Source: G963677915 sp963677915 (GTDB lineage: Bacteria; Bacillota; Clostridia; Lachnospirales; Vallitaleaceae). Taken from it: DNA of 64,000 bases. Below the pieces are notes generated by a model. It was not told where the DNA came from and made no database searches. It saw only the letters and a list, made by a program, of their open reading frames with translations. Position 1 is the stretch's first letter, and every line of letters begins with the position of its first letter. The translations under genes and the position numbers were made by a program. The stretch is taken from contig CAXXGE010000032.1 of NCBI GenBank assembly GCA_963677915.2, positions 1-64,000 on the forward strand. Direction: 5' to 3'. Below are positions 15,785 to 25,056 of the stretch, piece after piece.

Positions 15785-17268
15785 TGTGCCACCCCGACAA
15801 TCTCCGTCAGCTTATCCATATCCAGATGCTCCTCCACCAGTTCAGCCAAGGCTTCATAGGCTGCGTCTTTGAGTTCCCAGGCAGTCTTTGAGCGTCCGTC
15901 TTCCAATCCTTTTTTTCGTCTGATCGGTCCCAGGAACGCATCTCTGATATCGGGATGGTCGAAAAATCCATGTATATAGGTACCGAATACATTCCCTTCT
16001 TTATTGATGGCACCATCCTCGCAGCCGTCCGCCAAGCGAATCCAGGGCCTGACACCTTCCCCAAGACGGGTCATACCCATATGGATTTCATAACCTTCCA
16101 CATTAGGCGCGCCTTCCCAGCCGGCAGGCATTTCCATCAGAACGCCCTTTGTCTGGACCGTTTTCTTTTCTTCTGCCATTTCCGTACTTACATCCAGTAT
16201 ACCCAGTCCGTCGATTTCTTCCACTGTTGATTCGGAGAAATGTGGATCCGCTATGCTTTTTCCCAGCAGCTGGTAGCCGCCGCAGATGCCCAGAACCGGA
16301 ATCCCTTTGGCATGGGCCGCTTTCACCGCCTGGTCCAGCTTGGTCTGCTTCATGAAAATCCGGTCACTGACCGTGTTTTTTGATCCAGGAACGACAATCA
16401 GGTCATACCCTTCAAGGTTCTCCCTTTTTCCGACATAGCGCACCTCCACGTCTTGTTCCGATTCCAGAACCGAGAAATCGGTGAAGTTGGACATATAGGG
16501 CAGCCTGATGACGGCTATCCTGATATCGCCGGTTGCCCTGCGGTCGAAACGTTCAGTCACACTGTCCTCATCATCAATCTCAAGGTCAGCATACGGAATG
16601 ACGCCCAGACAAGGGACCGGCAGCTTCTCGTAGAACATGTCGATACCCGGTTCAAGCAGCTTGACGTCACCTCGGAATTTGTTGATGACATAGCCTTTGA
16701 CGCGTTTTTGTTCTGCTTCCGAAAGCAGCATATAGGTGCCAAGAATCTGGGCGAAGACACCGCCCTTGTCTATATCACCCACAAGTATGGCCGGCGCATC
16801 CACCGCTTCTGCCATCCCCATATTGACGATATCGTTTTTGCGTAGGTTGATTTCAGCCGGGCTGCCGGCGCCTTCCATGATGATGAGATCATGCCTTGAT
16901 GCCAGCTCGTTGTAGGCGGACACAGATTCCTTAAGCAATGTTTCCTTGAATCCGTAATAGTCGATAGCCTCGAGCTTCTTGAACACCTCGCCATGGACGA
17001 TGACCTGGCTTTTCCTGTCGCTTTCCGGCTTGAGCAAGATCGGGTTCATCAATACAGAGGGTGCCAGCCGTGCAGCTTCAGCCTGTACGACCTGCGCCCT
17101 TCCCATCTCTTTTCCCTCTTCAGTTGTAAAGGAATTGAGAGCCATATTCTGTGATTTGAATGGGGCCACATTGACACCCTTGTTGTTGAAAATCCTGCAC
17201 AATGCGGTGCAGACGATGCTTTTCCCCACCGTGGAACCTGTGCCGAGCACCATTAGATTTTTAGTCAT
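15781..17268 (-). CDS. cobQ: adenosylcobyric acid synthase
   Basis: A 495-residue amidotransferase that amidates four carboxyl groups of adenosylcobyrinic acid a,c-diamide using glutamine and ATP. The N-terminal dethiobiotin-synthetase-like P-loop is LGTGSTVGKS and the C-terminal class I-like glutaminase domain has its nucleophile in VLGICGGYQ (about residue 328) and a His in YIHGFFDH. Overlaps cbiA by four bases. Confidence 0.95.
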   Translation of the reverse strand: MTKNLMVLGTGSTVGKSIVCTALCRIFNNKGVNVAPFKSQNMALNSFTTEEGKEMGRAQVVQAEAARLAPSVLMNPILLKPESDRKSQVIVHGEVFKKLEAIDYYGFKETLLKESVSAYNELASRHDLIIMEGAGSPAEINLRKNDIVNMGMAEAVDAPAILVGDIDKGGVFAQILGTYMLLSEAEQKRVKGYVINKFRGDVKLLEPGIDMFYEKLPVPCLGVIPYADLEIDDEDSVTERFDRRATGDIRIAVIRLPYMSNFTDFSVLESEQDVEVRYVGKRENLEGYDLIVVPGSKNTVSDRIFMKQTKLDQAVKAAHAKGIPVLGICGGYQLLGKSIADPHFSESTVEEIDGLGILDVSTEMAEEKKTVQTKGVLMEMPAGWEGAPNVEGYEIHMGMTRLGEGVRPWIRLADGCEDGAINKEGNVFGTYIHGFFDHPDIRDAFLGPIRRKKGLEDGRSKTAWELKDAAYEALAELVEEHLDMDKLTEIVGVAQ

Positions 17269-18665
17269 AAACGATTCATTTCCTTCCTGTTCAACGGATC
17301 AGGCTTCCTGCACTGCTCTAAAAAATTTATAGCAAATTTCACATTAGCCGGAAAATATACATGTGGGTACAAAGCGAAAACATTTTTGTATCGCAGCCCG
17401 CATTCCCACGCCTTGATTTTCCCTGCTGCTTTTTTTGATGCCTTGATGCAGTAATCCGGATTGTCAAGTATGATCTTCGTTTTGTGGAATTCGTGGGCCC
17501 TGATTGACGGTATGCCCTTCATCAGATAATTCTCCTTGGTCGCCGACATCTCCAGATAGCCGAAATTCTGGAGTCTGTCTGTCATCACCGCATTGCCGGG
17601 GAAGATGCCTACCCCAGGCTGGCTAACGCCATCCATATCCTCAAGCTCTGCATTCAGATACATATACCCTCCACACTCTGCGAATATGGGCATGCCTCTA
17701 TCTGCTGCGTCTTTTATCGCTTTTCTCATGTTCTGGTTCTCATACAGTTCCCTGGCGAATACTTCCGGATAACCGCCGCCCAAGTAGATGCCGTCCGTGT
17801 TTTCAGGCAACGAGCTATCTCTGATCGGACTGAAGTAGATGAGTTCAGCCCCCTGCCTTTTTAGAAGTTCCAGGTTCTCATGATAGTAGAAATTGAAGGC
17901 TTCATCCAATGCCACCGCAATTCTGACAGTTTCTCTGTTCGTTTCTTCGAAAGGAAGCGGTTCTGCAGTAAAGTCCTCCGCTTCATTGGCGATATCCATC
18001 ACTGCCTGCATGTCGATGTATTCGTCGACCAGATCGGCCAGCCGCTCGATCCTTTTATTCAAATCACCGGTTTCGCACTGCTGCACCAGCCCCAGGTGTC
18101 TGCTTTTCAGCTCTATGTCTTCTTTTTCCGGCAGATAGCCAATCACTTTTGTCCCCGTGTTGTTTTCGATGGCATCCTTAACCAGCTCGTAGTGGAACTC
18201 CGATGACGGTTTGTTGATGATCACGGCCTTTACATCGCAGTCCGCCAGATATTTCATGCCGCAGACGAGTGCTGCTGCAGTCCCTGCCATACCGTCCACC
18301 TGTATCACCAGCACGACCGGAGCGCCGAGAAGCTTCGACATGCCGGCTGTACTGCCTTCAAGCGGATTACTTCCGAAGCCGTCGTACAGACCCATCACGC
18401 CCTCGATGACGGATATGCCCGCATCAGCGGAATAGTGGCGAAACATGCTCTTTAGATATGTCTCGTCTACCAGCCAGGAATCAAGGTTGACACTGTTTCG
18501 TCCGGTGATGGCTGTATGGAAGGCAGGGTCGATATAATCCGGTCCCACCTTATAGGGCTGTACCGACAGACCGCGTCGTTTCAGCGATGCCATGATGCCC
18601 ATGGATAGCGTTGTCTTGCCCTGGCCGCTTGCGGGAGCGGCTATGACTATTCTTGGAATTTGCAT
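17265..18665 (-). CDS. cbiA: cobyrinic acid a,c-diamide synthase
   Basis: A 466-residue glutamine-dependent amidotransferase acting on the a and c carboxyls of cobyrinic acid. P-loop APASGQGKTT near residue 10, and glutaminase nucleophile in IFAECGGYMYL (about 330). The presence of CbiA means the organism can process cobyrinic acid, although no corrin-ring genes are in this window. It overlaps cobD by 19 bases. Confidence 0.93.
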   Translation of the reverse strand: MQIPRIVIAAPASGQGKTTLSMGIMASLKRRGLSVQPYKVGPDYIDPAFHTAITGRNSVNLDSWLVDETYLKSMFRHYSADAGISVIEGVMGLYDGFGSNPLEGSTAGMSKLLGAPVVLVIQVDGMAGTAAALVCGMKYLADCDVKAVIINKPSSEFHYELVKDAIENNTGTKVIGYLPEKEDIELKSRHLGLVQQCETGDLNKRIERLADLVDEYIDMQAVMDIANEAEDFTAEPLPFEETNRETVRIAVALDEAFNFYYHENLELLKRQGAELIYFSPIRDSSLPENTDGIYLGGGYPEVFARELYENQNMRKAIKDAADRGMPIFAECGGYMYLNAELEDMDGVSQPGVGIFPGNAVMTDRLQNFGYLEMSATKENYLMKGIPSIRAHEFHKTKIILDNPDYCIKASKKAAGKIKAWECGLRYKNVFALYPHVYFPANVKFAINFLEQCRKPDPLNRKEMNRL

Positions 18666-19723
18666 GACACAACCTCCCTAAGGCACTGCAGCATTTTGTC
18701 GTTGGATGCCCTGTCCTTGAGTGCCAGTCTGAAATGGCAGGGTCCGAGTTGACCGAATCCATCCGGTGTCCTTATCAAGATACCCTTCTTAAGCATTTCC
18801 TCTTTAAGTTTCCATGCATCCATATTCCCGGCATCCAGTTTGACGAGATGGTAGTTGGCACTGGAAGGATAGGCGTTGATGCCTTTTATTTCGTTCAGCT
18901 TGTCAAAGACATATCTCCTTTCTTCCCCGATCCATGACTTTGTCTTGCTGATATATTCATTGTCACTAAAGACTGACTCAGCCGCAATCACAGCAGCCGT
19001 GTTGACGTGCCACGGGGTCAGACTTTCTGGCACTCCCGATGCAAAGTCTTCGCTTGATGTGACCATGTACCCAAGCCTTATACCCGGCATGCCGAAGAAT
19101 TTCGTAACCGCCCTGACAACGATGAGGTTGTCAAAATCATCCACCCTTCTCACCATTGTAGCATCTTCCCATCCATCCGTGAATTCGATAAATGTTTCAT
19201 CTACAAGCAGATAGGCACCTTTTTCTTTCAGAATAGTCAGTGCACCGGTCAGTGCTTCTTCTGATGTGAATGTACCTGTCGGGTTGTTCGGATTGCATAC
19301 GATGACAATGGTACCTTTTCCTGCCTGTTTCAGTAGAGGTTCCAGATTGAGCTCCATATAGTCCTTGCTGAAAGCCGATGCCGCTGAGAACGCCTTATCG
19401 TATATCTTCGCAGCCCTTTCATATTCGGAGAAGGCAGGACCTGCAACGACCACTTTCTCACAGTTCGGATGACCGATGCATGCATAAAGCAGTTCTACAG
19501 CCCCATTCCCGACGACAATATGCCTGATATCATCAACACCCAGATAGCGCGCGATATTCTCCCTTGCGACCGTGTATTGTGTATCCGGATAACGTGTGAA
19601 TTCAGAAATATTGGCCATTAGGGCTTTCGCGAAATTGTCCGGTACCCCGAATGGATTTACGTTGGAACTGAAATCCAGAATATCACTGCTGTAATTATGG
19701 ATATCTCCGCCATGAAAATTCAT
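18647..19723 (-). CDS. cobD: threonine-phosphate decarboxylase (PLP enzyme)
   Basis: A 358-residue class I/II aminotransferase-fold protein that makes (R)-1-aminopropan-2-ol phosphate from threonine phosphate, the linker of the nucleotide loop. Typical start FHGGDIHNY...LDFSSNVNPFG, cofactor Lys in VTKFFGMPGIRLGY (about 215), and NPNNPTG near 145. A REP-like 27-mer lies inside the gene at 19007-19033, where it codes for VPESLTPWH, part of the conserved PW-x-VN region. Confidence 0.9.
   Translation of the reverse strand: MNFHGGDIHNYSSDILDFSSNVNPFGVPDNFAKALMANISEFTRYPDTQYTVARENIARYLGVDDIRHIVVGNGAVELLYACIGHPNCEKVVVAGPAFSEYERAAKIYDKAFSAASAFSKDYMELNLEPLLKQAGKGTIVIVCNPNNPTGTFTSEEALTGALTILKEKGAYLLVDETFIEFTDGWEDATMVRRVDDFDNLIVVRAVTKFFGMPGIRLGYMVTSSEDFASGVPESLTPWHVNTAAVIAAESVFSDNEYISKTKSWIGEERRYVFDKLNEIKGINAYPSSANYHLVKLDAGNMDAWKLKEEMLKKGILIRTPDGFGQLGPCHFRLALKDRASNDKMLQCLREVVSCKFQE
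19007..19033. repeat. REP-like sequence inside cobD
   Basis: GTGCCACGGGGTCAGACTTT, continuing to CTGGCAC, differs at two positions from the REP unit at 37226. It is a single, unpaired unit lying in a conserved part of the protein, so chance resemblance is possible. Confidence 0.5.
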
Positions 19724-19745
19724 CGTCTACACACCCTTCATTCTT

Positions 19746-20714
19746 CTATATTAGTACTTCGTACAGTGTAATGACAAGCGCCGTCAGGCCCAGTGTCAAT
19801 ACCGCCGTCCAATACATCAGTGTATTCGCCCTTTTTATGTCCTCCGCTTCGATAGGCCGAAGATCATCCCCTATCGTCGGCTTGGACACCCTTTGCCCGA
19901 AATAGACGGCATCCCCTGCAAGTTGGATATTCAATGCGCCGGCAGTAACCGATTCGGTTCTGGCGCTGTTGGGGCTTGCATGGTTGTTACGGTCTCTTTT
20001 ATATATCTTGAAGGCGTTCCTGAAATCATAACCTCCAATGGCACTGGCTGCAATCATCAGCCAGGCTGACACTCTTGCCGGTACCCAGTTTGCCGCATCG
20101 TCGACTCTAGCCGCCACCCTTCCGAAGTGGAGATATTTCTCGTTCTTGTAGCCAAGCATGGAGTCCATTGTGTTGATCGCCTTGTATAGGAATCCAAGTG
20201 GTGCACCGCCGATAATCATGTAGATAAGTGGCGCTACGACACCATCGGTCGTGTTTTCGGCGACGGTTTCAACTGCCGCCCTGGCTACCTGACTCTCATC
20301 CAACTTCTCCGTGTCCCTTCCTACAATCCATGACAGGGCTTTCCTGGAACCTTCCAGATCTCCCTTTGCGAGGTACTGGTGAACCCGCATGCTTTCCGTC
20401 TTCAGGCTTCTGGCTGCCAGTATCAGGTAGCAGAAGATGACTTCCGCCGCTGTCCTTAAGTAGGGATGCATGCTGTCTGCGCCTTTGAGCAGGGCATATG
20501 GCACAAGGCATGCGATGCCTGCTGTCATTAGAAACAGCAGCGTCCCGCCTGCCAGTTCACCGGCTTTTGACTTCGGGAAGAGCTTTCGGATTGTCTTTTC
20601 GCCATAAGCAATGACATGCCCGATCAGCCTTATCGGGTGCCAACGCCACTGAGGATCTCCGAGAAGGCAATCCAGAAGAAATCCGCCAGCTGCAGCTATC
20701 AGCGTCCCCATCAT
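19746..20714 (-). CDS. cbiB: adenosylcobinamide-phosphate synthase (membrane)
   Basis: A 322-residue integral membrane enzyme that attaches aminopropanol (phosphate) to adenosylcobyric acid. It opens AAAGGFLLDCLLGDPQWRWH, the diagnostic CbiB start (D-x-x-x-GDP-x-x-x-HP), and has VETVAENTTDGVVAPL near 140 and NHASPNSARTES near 240. It overlaps cobT by four bases and ends 22 bases before cobD. Confidence 0.95.
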   Translation of the reverse strand: MMGTLIAAAGGFLLDCLLGDPQWRWHPIRLIGHVIAYGEKTIRKLFPKSKAGELAGGTLLFLMTAGIACLVPYALLKGADSMHPYLRTAAEVIFCYLILAARSLKTESMRVHQYLAKGDLEGSRKALSWIVGRDTEKLDESQVARAAVETVAENTTDGVVAPLIYMIIGGAPLGFLYKAINTMDSMLGYKNEKYLHFGRVAARVDDAANWVPARVSAWLMIAASAIGGYDFRNAFKIYKRDRNNHASPNSARTESVTAGALNIQLAGDAVYFGQRVSKPTIGDDLRPIEAEDIKRANTLMYWTAVLTLGLTALVITLYEVLI

Positions 20715-21769
20715 TTGAAATGCACGTAGGCTTCAATGTCGATATCGGCAAAGGTTGTCATGTCCCTGTAGACTGCCAGACCCATGTTGATGATCGACAT
20801 TCCCGCCACTGCACCGGTTCCCTCTCCCAGACACATGTCGCAAGTCAATAAAGGCGACAGCCCAAGTGCATCAAGCACGTGCCTGCCCGCAGGCTCAGCC
20901 GATACATGGGAAGGAATCATGTAATCCTTGCAAACCGGAGCTATCTCCGCAGCTACCAGCGCCGCCACAGCCGAGATGAATCCGTCCACCACGATAGGCA
21001 CCCGGTGGACAGCGCCGCCGATATAAAGACCTGCCATGCCTGCGATGTCAAGGCCGCCTATTTTCGACAGTACGTCGATTGCGTCCTCCCTGTCTGGCTG
21101 GTTCACCTTGATGGCTCTTCTAATCACATCGGCCTTTCGCTGCAAGCCTTCGTCGCACAGACCAGCGCCTCTGCCGGTGACTTCCTCTACCGCTCTGTCC
21201 AAAAGCACTGAAACGATTGCAGAGCTGGTGGTGGTATTGCCTATGCCCATCTCACCGGTAGCAATCATGCCATAGCCCTTTTCTTTCAGGTCGCCAACCA
21301 TCTCTATGCCCACTTCAATGGCTTTGATGGCATCTTCCCTTGTCATGGCGCTGCCAAGGGATATATCGTTCGTACCATACATCAGTTTTCTGTTGATAAG
21401 ATCCGGGTTGTTCATATCCCTCGCAATGCCTATATCGACAGGTATGATATCTGCCCCGATGGTCTTCGCCATGACGCAAACGGTCGCCTGGCCTTTAGTA
21501 AAATTGTCCGTCACTATGGCCGTCACCATGCTGTCACTCTGAGTCACCCCTTGGCCGACAATGCCATTGTCGGCACACATAACAACCACACACTGCTTGC
21601 CCAAATCCGGGGTATGGCTGCCTGCTATGCCAGCAATCTTCTTGATGGCACCTTCGATTTTCCCCAGGCTGCCAATAGGTTTCGCAATATCATCCCAACG
21701 CTGTTGCGCGCTGGCCATCGACAGGGTGCAGGGTTGTTCAATTCGTTCAATCGCTTCAGATAGTTTCAT
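20711..21769 (-). CDS. cobT: nicotinate-nucleotide:dimethylbenzimidazole phosphoribosyltransferase
   Basis: A 352-residue enzyme that activates the lower-ligand base to alpha-ribazole phosphate. Diagnostic motif GEMGIGNTTTSSA near residue 172 and SAEPAGRH near 290, with a catalytic Glu expected in the C-terminal LGEGTGAV segment. First gene of the B12 operon, preceded by AAAGGAACGATGAG. A REPIN lies between its start and the riboswitch terminator. Unusually, it shares the operon with cblT-cblS, the alternative alpha-ribazole route. Confidence 0.95.
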   Translation of the reverse strand: MKLSEAIERIEQPCTLSMASAQQRWDDIAKPIGSLGKIEGAIKKIAGIAGSHTPDLGKQCVVVMCADNGIVGQGVTQSDSMVTAIVTDNFTKGQATVCVMAKTIGADIIPVDIGIARDMNNPDLINRKLMYGTNDISLGSAMTREDAIKAIEVGIEMVGDLKEKGYGMIATGEMGIGNTTTSSAIVSVLLDRAVEEVTGRGAGLCDEGLQRKADVIRRAIKVNQPDREDAIDVLSKIGGLDIAGMAGLYIGGAVHRVPIVVDGFISAVAALVAAEIAPVCKDYMIPSHVSAEPAGRHVLDALGLSPLLTCDMCLGEGTGAVAGMSIINMGLAVYRDMTTFADIDIEAYVHFK

Positions 21770-21788
21770 CTCATCGTTCCTTTCAAAT

Positions 21789-21863
21789 GGTGTGCCAGGG
21801 GGACGGACCTTTTTGGCACTTTAGTTGAACAGAGTGCCAAAAGGTCCGTCCCCCTGGCACACC
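21789..21863. repeat. REPIN-like palindrome (family A) in the cobT leader
   Basis: Two inverted units GTGCCAGGGGGACGGACCTT...GGCAC with a 13-base spacer; outer arms GGTGTGCC/GGCACACC. It sits in the transcript between the riboswitch terminator and the cobT ribosome site, about 20 bases upstream of the start codon. One arm has T5, the other A4. Confidence 0.9.
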
Positions 21864-21865
21864 AC

Positions 21866-21892
21866 AAAAAACCCGTCTGCGACAGACGGGTT
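21866..21892 (-). terminator. riboswitch-controlled terminator before cobT
   Basis: On the minus strand, AACCCGTCTG-TCG-CAGACGGGTT followed by TTTT. It lies 70-90 bases downstream of the B12 aptamer and upstream of the REPIN and cobT. Confidence 0.9.
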
Positions 21893-21959
21893 CAGCGATT
21901 GCATTCTGGATATAACAGCTGCTTCGCATCATGCTCCATCTCTCGTAGAGTCATTGCGC

Positions 21960-22126
21960 AGATGCAGGCTGTATTCTGACTTAGGATCATCGGTCTTTGC
22001 GCCTTCCCGGCATAGCTGCCAGTGGCATCTTGCAAAGCCCTCCCCATTCACAGTGGCGGGACCGTAGAGGAATTGCACCTCTTTCCAATTTCATCAGCCG
22101 ACAAGCCGGCCGAACCTTGCATCGTG
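21960..22126 (-). promoter_or_regulatory. cobalamin riboswitch of the cob operon
   Basis: A canonical aptamer on the minus strand: GATGCAAGGTTCGGCC at the 5' end, AATTCCTCTACGGTCCCGCC, ACTGTGAATGGGGAGGGC, GATGCCACTGGCAG, GCCGGGAAGGC and AAGTCAGAATACAGCCTGCA at the 3' end. The first and last segments pair (P1). Followed by a terminator hairpin, so B12 should switch the ten-gene operon off. Confidence 0.96.
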
Positions 22127-22170
22127 TTTCGATATCATTGTTATAATTTTACATGCGTGGAGTTAAAGAG

Positions 22171-22597
22171 TCAAAGGACTTTGACAATGGCTTCAAGGAA
22201 TATTCTGTCGTCCTCGGCTGTCCTTTTCTTGATCTTGCCGCTCCTTCTCCCTCTTTTCCTCACTTCACGGGCGACATGCCGTTCGAACATCAGCCTGTCG
22301 ATATTGCTGCCGTCGATTACCATCCCGGATGGATGGACCACATGGCAGCTTTTTCCAAGCGCCAGTGATGCCACACCGTAATCCTGGGTGACAACCACAT
22401 CGCCGCTTAGCAAAGCATTTGCAAGAGCGATATCCACTGAATCGGCGCCCTGGTCCACCGTATGGGTAACGCACCAGGGACATCCAGCCTGTGTTCACAT
22501 CGGCAAAAAGGTGCACCTCGCAGCCGAAACGCTTGGCCGCCGACATGATTCCGCCCTTTACGGGACAGGCGTCTGCATCCACCATGATTCTGTGCAT
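22171..22597 (-). pseudogene. DUF188 (YaiI/YqxD, PIN-like) protein, frameshifted
   Basis: The N-terminal part MHRIMVDADACPVKGGIMSA ... FADVNTG reads in one frame from 22597. The C-terminal part CVTHTVDQGADSVDIALANA ... VVTQDYGVASLAL to the stop at 22171 reads in another. The switch is near 22468-22476. Together they make a full DUF188 family protein of about 140 residues, a putative PIN-like nuclease of unknown function. Broken as written; a sequencing indel is equally possible. It lies 45 bases after nspC. Confidence 0.8.
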
Positions 22598-22642
22598 GTC
22601 ACGACAACCTGCCTTTGTAGTCTTCGTAACCAAACTCCCGAA

Positions 22643-23744
22643 TCACCTGCATCCCTTGTCCTCAGAGTAAAGGACAATCGAAGGCAGGTTCACACCGTTG
22701 AAGGTATTGTTCTTCACCATCGTATAATGGGCCATATCAGTGAAGACAAGCCTGTCGCCCGCCTTCAGCGGCTCATCGAAGGAATAGTCTCCAATGATGT
22801 CCCCGGCCAGGCAGGTCACCCCTCCAAGACGGTATGTATGCGCCTTCTCACCCGGCATGCCTGAACCGATGATATAAGGCCTGTAAGGCATCTCCAGCAC
22901 ATCGGGCATATGACAGGCAGCGGAAGCGTCTGTCAGGGCAATGTCCATGCCGTTGTTCACGATGTCAAGCACCTTTGTCACCAAGGTAACCGGTGTTGAG
23001 GGCAATCGCCTCCCCCGGTTCAAGGTAGACTTCCACGTCGTACTTTTCCTTGATATACAAAATGGTTTCAACCAGCGTATCGATATCGTAGTCGTCCCTC
23101 GTAATATGATGGCCGCCGCCGAAGTTGATCCATTTCATCTGTTTCATGTATTTGCCGAACTTCTCCTCCAGATAGGGGATCGTCCTTTTCAGCGCATCCG
23201 AATTCTGCTCGCAGTGGGTATGGAAATGAATCCCTTCAATCCCCTCGAGCAGTTCCGGTTTGAAATTCGCTTCAGTGATGCCCAGCCTGGAATTCGTATA
23301 GCACGGGTTGTAGATCGGCGTGCTTATCTCCGAATACTCAGGATTCACGCGCAGACCGCAGCTGATGTGCTTGGTCCGCATGCTGCACCCTGTCCTTGTA
23401 CCTCATCCACTGGTCGAAGGAATTGAACACAAGGTGGTCGCATACTTCCATGTATTCGTCGAATCCTCTTCAATATAGGCAGGTGCATAGGCATGCACCT
23501 CCTTGTTCATGTAGTCCCTTCCAAGCTTCGCCTCGAACAGGGAGCTGGAAGTAATCCCCTGCAGGTACTTGCCCACAAGCGGAAAGACAGAAAACATGGA
23601 AAAGCCTTTCAAAGCCAGCAGGATCTTGCAGCCGGTCCTTTGCTGGACACTGTCTAGGATTTCCAGATTCCGGATCAGCAGGCGCTCATCCACCACATAG
23701 GATGGTGTCGGCACTGTGCTGAAATCCAATGGTTTCATTGTCAT
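22643..23744 (-). pseudogene. nspC: carboxynorspermidine decarboxylase, broken by three frameshifts
   Basis: A PLP-dependent alanine-racemase-fold decarboxylase that would make spermidine or norspermidine from the carboxylated intermediate. Starts TVPTPSYVVDERLLIRNLEI with the cofactor Lys in LLALKGFSMF. Frames change near 23461-23472, near 23371-23390 and near 22980 (one extra T in the family segment NTGYLVTKVLDI). All segments between breaks are well conserved: FNSFDQWMRYKDRV, GLRVNPEYSEI, FHTHCEQNSD, YLEPGEA. Starts five bases after the dehydrogenase stop, so they form an operon. The conservation argues for very recent damage or sequence error. Confidence 0.85.
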
Positions 23745-23748
23745 AGTC

Positions 23749-24951
23749 TTATTCCTTTACAAGTGTAGGATTGAAATCTTCCACCCATGGCAGACCCTGT
23801 TTGTTAAGCTCTTCCATGAACGGATCCGGATCGAACTCTTCCACGTTGTAGACGCCCGGCTTCTTCCAAAGGCCTTTGATGAGCATCATGGCACCGATCA
23901 TGGCAGGTACGCCGGTCGTATAGGAAATAGCCTGTGAACCGACTTCACGGTAGCATTCCTGATGGTCGCAGACATTGTAGACATAGTAAGTCTTCGCTTC
24001 CCCGTCTTTTTCACCCTGGTAGATGCATCCGATATTTGTCTTGCCTTTTGTACGCGGTCCCAAAGTGGAAGGATCCGGAAGAACTGCTTTGAGGAACTGA
24101 AGCGGTACTATCTCCCTGCCCTCGAACATAATCGGCTCGATGGATGTCATGCCTACGTTTTCAAGCACATGCAGATGTGTCAGGTATTTTTGAGAAAAAG
24201 TCATCCAGAAACGGATTTTCTCGATACCGTTGATATTCTGGGCAAGGGACTCCAGCTCCTCGTGATAGAGAAGATAGATGTCTTTCTCACCCACCTCCGC
24301 AAAGTTGTACGGCTGATTCACGGACAGCGGTGGTGTCTCGATCCATTCGCCCTTTTCCCAGTAACGTCCGTTGGCAGTAATCTCACGGATGTTGATCTCC
24401 GGATTGAAATTAGTCGCAAAAGGATAACCATGGTCGCCGCCGTTGGCATCGAGGATATCGATTGTATGGATACTGTCAAAATAGTGTTTCTGGGCATAGG
24501 CACTGAAGACGCCTGTGACACCAGGATCGAAACCACAGCCAAGAATTGCTGTCAGGCCCGCTTTTTCAAAACGCTCCCTGTATGCCCACTGCCACTTGTA
24601 TTCGAATTTCGCTGTATCTATCGGCTCGTAATTGGCCGTGTCAAGGTAATGCACGCCGGTTTCCAGGCAGGCATCCATGATAGTCAGGTCTTGGTACGGC
24701 AACGCTACGTTGATAACAATGTCCGGCCCGAATGACTTGATCAGTTCGACCACTTCTTCCGTTTTGTCCGCATCGACTTGCGCCGTCGTGATTTTTGTTT
24801 GTCCGCCATCCAGTTTTTCCTTCAGGGCGTCACATTTGGATTTGGTTCTGCTGGCAATGCAGATCTCTTCAAAAACATCAGGATTCTGGCAGCATTTGTG
24901 TACGACAACACCTGCAACACCGCCTGCACCGACAATAAGAGCTTTTCCCAA
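23749..24951 (-). CDS. carboxynorspermidine/carboxyspermidine dehydrogenase
   Basis: A 400-residue member of the saccharopine dehydrogenase-like family that condenses aspartate semialdehyde with a diamine (putrescine or diaminopropane) and reduces the product with NADPH. Rossmann start MGKALIVGAGGVAGVVVHKC, with substrate-domain segments GCGFDPGVTGVFSAYA (about 150) and WMTFSQKYLTHLHVLENVGM. An AAGGAGG site precedes the ATG. Paired with nspC, it indicates the aspartate-semialdehyde route to spermidine rather than the AdoMet route. Confidence 0.88.
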   Translation of the reverse strand: MGKALIVGAGGVAGVVVHKCCQNPDVFEEICIASRTKSKCDALKEKLDGGQTKITTAQVDADKTEEVVELIKSFGPDIVINVALPYQDLTIMDACLETGVHYLDTANYEPIDTAKFEYKWQWAYRERFEKAGLTAILGCGFDPGVTGVFSAYAQKHYFDSIHTIDILDANGGDHGYPFATNFNPEINIREITANGRYWEKGEWIETPPLSVNQPYNFAEVGEKDIYLLYHEELESLAQNINGIEKIRFWMTFSQKYLTHLHVLENVGMTSIEPIMFEGREIVPLQFLKAVLPDPSTLGPRTKGKTNIGCIYQGEKDGEAKTYYVYNVCDHQECYREVGSQAISYTTGVPAMIGAMMLIKGLWKKPGVYNVEEFDPDPFMEELNKQGLPWVEDFNPTLVKE

Positions 24952-25056
24952 TTTTCTACCTCCTTATAAAAATAAGTGTATTTGGACAGGAAACCTGCCC
25001 ATCAGATTTGATTATACAAAATAAGTCTCAAAGAATCAATGGATTTCACATTCACT

